From Platynereis dumerilii (taxonomy: Eukaryota; Annelida; Polychaeta; Phyllodocida; Nereididae): 64,000 bases of DNA. Made by a program: the position numbers and the translations under genes. Positions 27,030 through 36,623 of this stretch are shown here, piece by piece (position 1 is the first letter of the stretch; each line of letters opens with the position of its first letter). Below the pieces are notes generated by a model that was not told the DNA's origin, searched no databases, and saw only the letters and a list, made by a program, of their open reading frames with translations. The stretch covers positions 20,237,974-20,301,973 of the forward strand of contig JAPTHN010000007.1 of NCBI GenBank assembly GCA_026936325.1. The letters run 5' to 3'.

Positions 27030-28212
27030 CTTTACACCCTGCATTTACGCACTAATCAGGACCTGAGAAGGACACAGCAATCAGGGGAAGGATGACTGTT
27101 CAAGTAGTGGCTCACTGTGACAGATCACACTATCTCTGAGGAATGCCCGGTGTGATTCTCGATACGTTTGTGAAGATTAGTCATCCCGGTAAAAATTATT
27201 TATACATTTAATTATGATTCTTGATACAGAAAAAATGTCCGCTCGGGTGGTTTTTGTTACAGTGGGTGTTGAGCATGAGAGCCTATCACGCAAAAAGTCA
27301 TAGTCGTTCCTATCAAGATTATGATTTAACAAATTCAGTTATTTTATCCAACGATTAGTCTCGGGGACATTGTTTCTGAAGACAAGATTCCGAAGTTTTT
27401 GGTATTGAAATATATTTGGACTATTGCAATTTTCCTTAATTTGTCTTATGTCAGCAGCTCTTTAGATATGAGCTCAGACATATTCATCTTACTGTTGCCA
27501 TACATATCTATTGCAGATATATGGTATCACTCCTAATAATTTACATTATCCACAATTGTGTGGAGCTGCTATGTACAGTATAGTGTGTTACGTTAAGATA
27601 AGTGAGACAAGTTGAATGATCTGATGAGTTGGTCTGACTACTACAACTTTAGTCAGACTAAAGAGAAGTGATTTTCTGTAATGCATAGAGCTTCCGGCAT
27701 AATTTGCAAGCAGATTGTATCCAATAAATGCATGTCTGGTGCCTGCATGGGGTGATGCTTTAACCCTTTGAAATTGCTGCTGCTGTGACTGAAACTACAC
27801 AAATTTGTGTGTGCTGATTATCTCTCCCCTAATGATAACATTGCTTTTCTCACATTGTGGTGATTCATCTTTGGGGAAACAATATTCTTCCCATATATTT
27901 TAATATAAGATTATTCAAGATGCTTATTAAAGCTGATCATAATTAAATGAAACATATTAATATTAAACCATTTATTATGATATTGGATCAGTGGTTGTCC
28001 TAATCTAACACAAAATAAAAACAGTACCTGAAAAGTTATTTTTTAGGACGGGGTTACTATGTGCCATGTGATCGGGACAAAAGAGCTGACCAGTAACAGT
28101 ATTGACTAAAATAATAATATAATTTAGGTTTTTTTAATGAAGCCCTGGAAGTTTTTCAGCTTATACTTTGATACCATTGTCACTTCTTATGGCATTTACT
28201 TAGATAGCCAGG

Positions 28213-31200
28213 GTAATCCTTAACCCTTTGAAATTGCTGCTGTTGCGAACGAAAATGCAGAATTTTCATTTGATTCCCTATGTGTGCCGATTGTCTCTCT
28301 TAAAATATTATTACTTCACAATTATTGTAATTTACCAGTTGGGAAATGATATTCTGCCCATATAATAATAATGTAGGTACAACATTGTGCAAGGTGTTAA
28401 TTAAAAGTTCATCGAAGATGAAACATATTAATACTAAACAACATTTCCTCTTAGATATATTGCAAAGAAGTTTATTAGATTATCTTGGCATTTTGGCTTA
28501 AAATGGAAAACGACCGACTGACAGTGACTGCAATGTTTAGGAGCTGCATGCATAAGACGAATGGTGTGAATTTTTTTTAAATCATGACATGAAATAGTTC
28601 TTTTGACACTTATCGAACATGACATCTATAAAGAAAATGGAAACTATTAAAATAACAAAAAATGCAGCTCTTACACTATGTCTATGTATACTTTACTATT
28701 ATTTATTACTTTGTTACTAGCCAATACAAGATCGCTTGCTCTAAAAAAGCCTGACAAGGAAGATACTGGTTGTTTTCTTTGGTGACCAATTTTTCTTTGA
28801 ACCTTATTCAAGCGCACGTCCGAAGTATTGCGGGTATGGATCACAAAAGGCAAGTGTTGACTCACTTCACAACTGAGTTACCTTTCTCCTCCCCCATATG
28901 TCATGTGGCAGCATAAACAAACCTCATTAAAAGAGAAACATGACAAACAATTTGGAACTAGAAACCTTACCCAGCTTCATAAGTATGCAAAAACTTGTTT
29001 TATTACTCAAACAGAATTCATTACTCATCATGATAAACATTCAATGAAAACATATATTGTCCTCTAAATATTATTATAATAATTTGATAGTATACATATT
29101 TAAAAGCATGTCATCATATATAATTGACAAGGGCAGAGGGACTGCGACAAACTACTAAATTATAAAATCTAATATAATTTGCCATGACCGCAAACTTACC
29201 AATTATGCTTTGGTGCTTCTATTCATATTTCAAATCTATAGCTCATAAGTTGGACCGCTGGAAAGAATCGTTTTTGTGGGAAGAGAATGAAAGGAAGAAA
29301 CAAGTTGTATTTTGTAGATGGATCTGGCAACCTTACAAGGTGGAATTTTATCACTGCTCTCCAGACCCCAAATGCTATTTGGGCAGTGGTCTGTAAAGAG
29401 CCAGACAGCCTAATTAGCTGTCCTTGCTAGAAGTGGCAATGAGAGGAAAAACAATTTAGCGGTAAGGGTGCTTGTTTAAGAGGATGTGATGTCCAGGCAT
29501 ATTTGGCACATTCTTTTACATAACAACATTGACAAACAAAGAACCAGCAAATGGGAGGCTGCTGATTGTCAAATATACTTTAGACTCTCAGAAATTCCTG
29601 TAAAGTACACCTATAATCATTGTTATACAAAAAGAAATAACGTTCGAAATTTTGAAAAGAAACATGTTAGTAATCCAATACATTTGATACCATATTTCCC
29701 GCCAAAGTTTTACCTATATTGCAAACAATTTCATATGATGCAAAAATTGAAGAAACAAAAAGATATAGATGCACTAATAAAAACTGTTTCTAGATAGAGT
29801 CTGTGCCAAATAAAGAGGTCTCACATTATAGCTGTTTGCAGATTAGCAGTCCAAAGCAGTTTCAAAATTAACTTTCAACTTGGTGGTGTGATGTCACTGG
29901 CTTAAAAATGTTATGTTTGTGTCAGTAGTGGTTAATCAGTTCATTCAGTGCTTAGCATTTCTAGCAGCATAGGTACACAATAAACAATGTAATTAAATGA
30001 CGTTAGGTACATAATCAAATAAGAAGATTAGGAGACCAACAGAAAACTGTCATTGACATGACAAAACTGGTTTGCAAATTGAAAATAAACAACAAATGCT
30101 TCCAGTGGACGACCAATTTGCAAAGAGCTCTAAGAGTTCATTCCATTTTCACTGCATGGCAACATGTGCCAGGCATTCTCAGCTGCCCCCTCTTCTTTTG
30201 CAACCTTTATAGAGAAGCCTTACACTGTGTGCAGAACCCGAAGATTCCCGCAATTCAATTACTGTATGCCACCATTTCACTCTTGCAGGACTTGAAGAAA
30301 CTCTTTGCTCTTCTTCCTGTATCAGGATATGAGCACAAAACACAAAAAATTGCCAAATGTAAACAAGATGTACTGACAAGTAAGTTCATGGTTTGAAGTG
30401 TCATTCCAATTGGACATATGAGTGAGAACTCTTTGGAGTTTGATCCAGAAGAATGTTTACTCACTGGTAGTTTGTCTCTATGCAGTCCTGATTACGTTTT
30501 ATTGTTATCTATATTTGTTCAATGATGACTGAACATACATCTTCTGCTTTCCTTGTTATTTCTTACCACACATAAGCCACTTCTTATTTAATAATATCAA
30601 AAAATATGTCAGTCAATATGATGGGATGCATCAGCAATCAGTTGTGGCTAACCAATGCTGAATATAACACAAATTTATAATAATCTAGGGTAAATGCAAG
30701 TCTTATGCCAACAAACTAAAAAAAAGAAGAAATGTTTATGTATCTGCAAAATTTGTCTGACATATACACGTTTTATTTAACATAATGATTGTTTTTTTGA
30801 AATTTACATCTGCCTCCTCATTTTCATTGGGCAAATCTAAGAAACAATTCTTTTGTCTCAATTGTGGTCCTTGAGGTAAATTGCCGATCAGAAAGTGGGA
30901 TTGGATGTTCAGAATCTTCCAATTTCATTCCATGTTATCAAGGCACCTCATTGACGCAGAAACATTGTTTGAGAACAGGAACTTTAATCTGTGTTGCGGG
31001 GGGAAAAACTTTAATTCCTGCCACTAAAAATTAATTTTGTTAATCAGAGAAAAAAACATGCAGTTTCGGGTAATTGCCAGTATGGAAGCCTTTTAATGAG
31101 CTTGTCCTTGGGTTAGCCCTGAAACTGGATTAATTAGAAAGCTAATTCATTAAGAATCATGAACAAGAAACACGTAATGAATTCCAGTAAGCGGCTCACA

Positions 31201-31978
31201 GCAACAACTCTCACTCTCTTTGATGTTGTTCTTGGGTATGATTTCGCTTATCAAAATTTATCACCCATCAGTAGGAGATGAATTGTAATTTTTCTTGTTT
31301 ATAATAATTTATATAAACTATTTTCCTGAATCAAATTTAAAAGGCAAAAAATAACTTGCCAATGGGCACATCCTCATGGAAAACTAGTGGCAAAGTCAAA
31401 ATAACATCACAATATGGCAAATTACATAGTATGGTAGAAATGATGTTGTCACATTATTGCGAACATCAAGACATGCCGTTAGTATGCAATGTTGTGGCCA
31501 AGCTGTCCCATTGTTGAGAAAAAAAAGTTCAACATTACGTTCATGACATTGTAATGGCAACATAATTTTTACCATATTTACGTGACAACAGACAAGCCAA
31601 GCACCAGTTAGCAACATTGTGTTTATGCTGTGTGACCCTTGGGATATTTCTGCTATAAAGCTTTTCTTTGATCTACTTGGTGTGCACTTTGCCAGTGATA
31701 CATTTTTTTCTACTTGACCTGGCTTATTTAATTGTTACTGATCTGACTGCACTTTACACACCGAATAATTTACACAATGAACAGTTGTGTGGGGATATTC
31801 TAAAAAAGTGTCCGAGATGAGAAGCAAGTGGAATAGAATGGCCATTACAACTCCAGACAAACTAGTGAGGAATTATTCTGCTGCAATGCATACAACTTCC
31901 TGTATAATTTGCAAGCAGATTGTATCCAATAAATGTATGTCTAGTGCCTGGGGCTAATGCTTTAACCCTTTGAAATTG
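28213..31978. repeat. Tandem unit C, diverged and internally shortened
   Basis: Blocks at 28660-29460 follow 11400-12280, and 30850-31130 follows 14465-14710. Blocks at 31860-31978 follow 15370-15497, ending in AACCCTTTGAAATTG where the LINE begins. At its start, 28215-28330 repeats B's own 27750-27840. The middle (about 29800-30840) has no clear counterpart in A. There is no recognised gene. A stretch at 30290-30381 has splice-site-like borders but no protein similarity that I can name. Confidence 0.65.
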
Positions 31979-34900
31979 TCTTGTCTTGTTGTTGCAGTTT
32001 CCTCCTTTGAGCTCAGGAGTACCCCCGTGTGATGGGGTGGGTTAATCTGTCGTTTAAAATTGCATTTCTGTTAGTGTGGAGTCTGTGGCATAGATCGGAG
32101 TTAATGGCATTGGCTATATCGCTTTCTTCTCCCTCTGTACATGGGCCGTTGAGCAGCTCTCTAAGGTTTCTCCTGTGGAATGCATTTCTGTGTTACGTAG
32201 TTCTTAGCAGCTGAAATTTTCTTCTCCTGATGTGGTCGGATGCTGGACAGTTCGTGACAAAGTGCTCGACATCCTCCGGCTCCAGACGGCACAACGGACA
32301 TAGTGTGGCGGTCTCTTCTTTGCCAATTTTCTGTTTCCTGGTCTGTACCATGTAGGTTCCTGTGAGCAGTCTTGCCCTGGTAACTGCGGCTGGCACCATT
32401 CTTGGACTCCTTCTGCATGCTATCCATATTTGGTGTGGCTTAAATTTTATGGCGTTAGTCAGGTCCATCCACTTCATTGAGCTTTTTTGTGCTGCTGAGT
32501 CCAACAGGTACTTCAGCCAGAATATTTTTACTGCATCTGTTACGTAGTCCTTCCATATGTTCTTTCTCCAGGGTGCTTCTATAGTGTAGCTGATGTTGAT
32601 GTTGTATTTATGAGCCAGGCTAATAATGCTTTGGAACCAGCTATGTTTGTTGTCTGTGCTGAGCTGTCTTGATGCCAAGTTTCTCAGGGTCCTGTTATCC
32701 TCTGCCCTGCAGATTGCCCCATATAAGGTGAGCGTTCTGATATCCATATCTGCCTCAAGTGGTAGTTCACCTAGCATCAGGTAGATAGCTTCACAGGCAG
32801 TGCTTTTTGGAAGTCCCTGGATACTTCTTAGCAGGTTTCTATGGAACTGGCTCAGCTCTTCCTTCTGCTTCTTTGTAGTTACACAGGCCTCTAGACCATA
32901 GAGGGGTCTTGGTAGCACATAGATTCTGATTATGTGTGCGGAGACAGCAGGGCTTAGTCCATTCACTCCATGTAGCCCTGCACCCATAAGTGCATATGCC
33001 GTTTTCCTTGCTGTTTTGATTCTGTCTTCGATGTTGGGGCTCATTTTTCCTTCGCTCCATATTAGGCCCAGGTGCGTGAAGGAAGTTGCAGCCTGCAAGG
33101 GGTCTTCTCCCATTTTCCAGATGTTGTCTCTTTTGTCACTAGGGATGTTGAGAAAGGGAGTGATTGTGCTTTTAACAGGGTGCAGAACATAGCTGTGGTC
33201 CTTGGAATACTGATGACAGGTGTTTATCATTGCTTGCATCTCCTCCATACTGTCTGATAGTATCAGTTGGTCGTCTGCACATGTTGGTGTACCGGCATAT
33301 ATAGTTCCAATGCTCATTCCAACCTGGCTGTCCTGTAGATTTCTTAACAAGTCGTTTATATAGAGCTTGTACAGTGTGGTGGACAGTACCGCTCCTTGCC
33401 GCACTCCTTTCTGGACGGAGAAACACTTGCTGAACTTGCCTTTCCAGCGGACGCATTCTTTCACTCCTGAGTATAGGTTGTCAATTAAGCACCATACACT
33501 CCCTTGTACACCTGACATATGCAGCTTCGCCTTCAGCTTGGGGTGCACCACAACATCAAAGGCCTTCTGCGCATCAAGTGTCGTGATGTAGAGTTGTCGC
33601 TTCTCATCTTTTGCAGTGGCGATTGCTTCTGATAGGCATAGAGAGGCCATAATAGGGGATAATCCCGGTGTAAATCCAAATTGGAGTTTGCTGGTATTTG
33701 CTTTCAGGATGTCTTCTACTTCAGCTTGCACTAGATGTTCAATGATCTTCCCGATAACTGCCGTAATTGTGATACCTCTATAGTTGGTCTGCAGCTGGCT
33801 GTCTTTTCCCTTCTTAGGGAGGGGAATCTTGAAGCCCGATTTGCACGAGTCTGGAAACTTCGCTTCTGCCACAATCCTGTTGACAATGTCCGTCAGTACA
33901 ATGTGGGCATCGGCGGTGGCATACTTGAGGTGTTCGGTTGTTATTCCCTCTTGATCAGCAGCTTTTCCGCAGTTCATTTTCTTGATAGCCTTTTCCACTT
34001 CTGTGACAGAGAATGTACTGTGGTCATCTCGGCTGATGTTGTGTCTTCTCATAAGCTGGACTGTTATTTCGTCATCTTCATCAGCAGTTCCAGATGACAG
34101 GTCTTTGAAGTACGACGCCCAGAGTTCTAGCTGTGCATCGCAGTCAGTGATTAACTCATTCGAGTTTGCACTTGCCTTCAGGACCTGGTCTGTGCTGTCT
34201 GTGCTTCGGTTCGCCTTGACAAGCTTGTGAAAAAGCTTGGAGTTGGAGCTTGAGGCCTGCATGATTTCTGCCATGTGGGCATCTCTTCTGATGGCTTCTG
34301 ACACTCTCTGTGTAGTACGCAACATCTTTTTGGCTGTGTCCTTGGCTAGCGCAAGGTGATGAGGCCGGGGCGGTCTGCCTGCCGCTTTCCATTCCCAGAA
34401 GATTTTCTTTGAGGCTTGTGAGGCTTCTTTGATGGCTGGGTTCCATATGGGCTTCTTCTTCCTATTCTTCCTCGGTTTTGTCCTGCCCATTGTTGCCAGA
34501 GATGCCTCATTGATGGCAGTTGTGAATGCACTTAATGCTGCTTCAGTAGACATGTCCTTGAAGTCTGTTTTTTCAAGCTCCTTAGCAAGGTTGTCCTGGT
34601 ATTTCCAGATGTTGACTTGCTCCCACTTCATTTTCTTTATGCTGTTAGGGTCCTCACACAGTCCGTTTGGTGCTGTCATTTCCATCTTAGCTATGAACCC
34701 TGTTTGTATGGGGATGTGTGTTGAGCTATTGATGTGTCCCTCAGGGGTCTCCTTCCCAATCGCCTCCGTTGGAGTCCATTGTAGGTTTCCACGCACAAGG
34801 AAGTAGTCTAAGTGAGAGGCATGAAAGATGGCTGGGTTGGAGTATGTTGAAATGTCTTTAATCATGTAGTTGAGATTCTGCAGCGCATGCTCTTCTATCA

Positions 34901-35710
34901 GATTCAGAAGCAACATTTCCTTTTTACCTCTTCTATTAAAGATGTCCACGTTCAGGTCGCCAGCTATTATGATATTATGGGTTGAGAAGTACTTCGTAAT
35001 CAGCTCATCAAGTATTGCTATGTCTTCACTGTATTTATCCATAACAGATCTGCCGCCTCCTGATGGCAGGTAGCAACACACAAGCAGGATGGCAATATTT
35101 CCGCACTTCATTGATACAGGCAGGACTCTCTCATTGCCTTCTGGCAGGGGTGTCATATATGGATGCAACTGCTCTCTCCAGATGATAGCGACTCCTCCAT
35201 GTCCTCTTGGGACCGGGCCTGGCGGCAGATTCATGTTTTCATCTGCAGATCTCGCTAGGAATCTCCATTCTGGGAGGACATTGCTGAATACGTCTTCAAT
35301 TTGGAATTTCCACAGCCAGTGCTCCTGGATACATATGAGATTGCAGTGCTGGAGGGTTGAGTTTATACACTGATGGTTGTACTGCAGCCCATCCAGGTTT
35401 ATCGATCCCACTTTTATCCGGAGGTCTGGCTTTATCTTCTGTGGTTGCTATTCAGATGATCTTGAGCAGTTCAGGTCGTTTTCTAAATCTGATGTCTCCA
35501 TACCTGCTATCTCTTCCAGCTCTGACCTGTGTGACGTTTTGGGGGCCATTGTGCGTAGTGTACCCATTTGGCCTTGTCCATCATCTGGCTTGTCACCATG
35601 GTTACCAGCATGTCTTGGCGGACTTGTCATGTTCCTAGTGTCTTCTCCAGAGCTTTTCCTACACACAAATATAATATCCTTGCATCTAAAACTTTTCGGA
35701 TGAGGTCAGC
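31979..35710 (-). mobile_element. LINE (non-LTR retrotransposon), minus strand, nearly full-length coding region
   Basis: The 3' end lies at about 31979, where unit C stops at AACCCTTTGAAATTG and a short repetitive tail (ACAACAAGACAAGACA on the minus strand) begins. Units A (15497) and B (27775) continue uninterrupted past the same point. Coding sequence runs to at least 35450 and probably to about 35.7 kb; the 5' end and the target-site duplication could not be placed. It is richer in G and C than its surroundings. The endonuclease/reverse transcriptase layout with a C-terminal CCHC finger fits the large jockey/CR1-like assemblage; the clade is not resolved. Confidence 0.8.
32193..35447 (-). 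CDS. LINE ORF2-type protein: endonuclease, reverse transcriptase and zinc knuckle
   Basis: The frame is open for more than 1,080 codons. Near the N terminus is an apurinic/apyrimidinic-type endonuclease: SINLDG, then QEHW with the catalytic Glu at about residue 30 of the GTG-initiated frame, AGDLNVD near 150 and SHLDYF near 200. Reverse transcriptase follows (about 450-750): IPLPKKG, NYRGIT, LDAQKAFD, GVRQGAVLS and the active-site CADD box. The C terminus carries CPLCRLEPEDVEHFVTNCP, a CCHC finger used for template binding in this class. Together these nick target DNA and prime cDNA synthesis on it. The frame starts right after an in-frame TAG at 35448-35450. Beyond it, about 85-90 more in-frame codons (to about 35700) look like genuine N-terminal sequence, so the copy is probably interrupted there. 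No ORF1 was found. Confidence 0.88.
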   Translation of the reverse strand, partial: QPQKIKPDLRIKVGSINLDGLQYNHQCINSTLQHCNLICIQEHWLWKFQIEDVFSNVLPEWRFLARSADENMNLPPGPVPRGHGGVAIIWREQLHPYMTPLPEGNERVLPVSMKCGNIAILLVCCYLPSGGGRSVMDKYSEDIAILDELITKYFSTHNIIIAGDLNVDIFNRRGKKEMLLLNLIEEHALQNLNYMIKDISTYSNPAIFHASHLDYFLVRGNLQWTPTEAIGKETPEGHINSSTHIPIQTGFIAKMEMTAPNGLCEDPNSIKKMKWEQVNIWKYQDNLAKELEKTDFKDMSTEAALSAFTTAINEASLATMGRTKPRKNRKKKPIWNPAIKEASQASKKIFWEWKAAGRPPRPHHLALAKDTAKKMLRTTQRVSEAIRRDAHMAEIMQASSSNSKLFHKLVKANRSTDSTDQVLKASANSNELITDCDAQLELWASYFKDLSSGTADEDDEITVQLMRRHNISRDDHSTFSVTEVEKAIKKMNCGKAADQEGITTEHLKYATADAHIVLTDIVNRIVAEAKFPDSCKSGFKIPLPKKGKDSQLQTNYRGITITAVIGKIIEHLVQAEVEDILKANTSKLQFGFTPGLSPIMASLCLSEAIATAKDEKRQLYITTLDAQKAFDVVVHPKLKAKLHMSGVQGSVWCLIDNLYSGVKECVRWKGKFSKCFSVQKGVRQGAVLSTTLYKLYINDLLRNLQDSQVGMSIGTIYAGTPTCADDQLILSDSMEEMQAMINTCHQYSKDHSYVLHPVKSTITPFLNIPSDKRDNIWKMGEDPLQAATSFTHLGLIWSEGKMSPNIEDRIKTARKTAYALMGAGLHGVNGLSPAVSAHIIRIYVLPRPLYGLEACVTTKKQKEELSQFHRNLLRSIQGLPKSTACEAIYLMLGELPLEADMDIRTLTLYGAICRAEDNRTLRNLASRQLSTDNKHSWFQSIISLAHKYNINISYTIEAPWRKNIWKDYVTDAVKIFWLKYLLDSAAQKSSMKWMDLTNAIKFKPHQIWIACRRSPRMVPAAVTRARLLTGTYMVQTRKQKIGKEETATLCPLCRLEPEDVEHFVTNCPASDHIRRRKFQLLRTT

Positions 35711-36623
35711 TGGGGTTACCCAAGAAGATTGAGGAATCAGTAAGTATAGCTTGTGAAGATGCTTTGTAGATATTAATATCCAACACATGTTGGCGCAGCA
35801 CTTGCCACTGTGCCTGGCCCATGCTGCCACCTGGATAGCCTGAGAGAAAGCTATGACCCAGTTCTTCAAATTGAAGCAAAGTTGCAGGGAAAGGTGTAAA
35901 ATGAAGGTGTATTTGAAAGAAGGTAGGAATTGTTTAAGTACAGGTACTATTGCAAAACAAGGTAAATGTCAGTGAAGTGGCAGATCCAACGTTTGATGAG
36001 TGTGATGAGAACAGGGACTGAGTTATGCCTGAGACATTGACCAAAGAGAGTTAGCACTTTTATGTTTGGATTTCTGCTTTCAAGAGAATCCTACATTAAT
36101 TTCAAGCTATGAAGGACATTATTGAGCAAAATTATTGCCTGTTAAATATGCATGGAATACATATTATTTGATCCGATTTACAAGACAAGCTGATATACAT
36201 GTAGGTGCATTGCATTTGTGGCACACATGTGGCATGTGTGTCTTGTGAGAAAGGAGGAACCAGCTTTTCCAGTTAAACGGTTTTATTCATCGATAAAGCT
36301 TAGCCATAAAGCCTAAAAAAACAAGAAATACATACCATTAGCAATGTCCTAATTTATAGTATAACAAATGTATATAATATATGTAAAAGACAATGATTGA
36401 TTAAAATTATAAAACACTTACCCGGATTGGGCTGTTACTAGCTTGCTGGTTCCTCTCAGTCTGAGGAGGTGACCTGATTGCTTTGGCTCAGTGGTCAGCA
36501 CTAATTCTCTCAGACTGGGAGGCCAAACAACATGAACACTTTTGGTTAACAATACAAATGAATGGGGGAGAATATATACATAATTAGTGAGTGCCACACA
36601 TTGTTTAAGAAGTAGCCCTGTGA
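35711..36623. other. Non-coding stretch beyond the LINE
   Basis: AT-rich sequence in which I recognise no gene or complete element. The LINE's 5' end and the return to background sequence lie somewhere in the first 200 bases. No exact copy of the 3' target sequence AACCCTTTGAAATTG was found here. Confidence 0.4.

Larger units (their letters stand above)
16691..28212. repeat. Tandem unit B, enlarged by three insertions
   Basis: This is the paralogue of unit A, collinear from its first base to about 28212. The extra length comes from three inserts: 17100-21138, 21947-23133 and 26041-27029. Without them and their target duplications the unit is about 5.3 kb. B is close enough to A by eye that long runs are identical, so the duplication is much younger than the A/C split. 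The inserts must have arrived after it, or have been lost exactly from A, which is less likely. There is no coding content of its own. Confidence 0.82.

Noticed and set aside
30058-30396. A 112-codon open frame in unit C as a protein-coding gene
   Set aside because: No motif or family resemblance, and no matching frame in the sister units. It is kept only as a low-interest exon possibility.
33735-34806. Plus-strand open frames opposite the LINE
   Set aside because: They are antisense shadows of the LINE protein frame, without motifs of their own.
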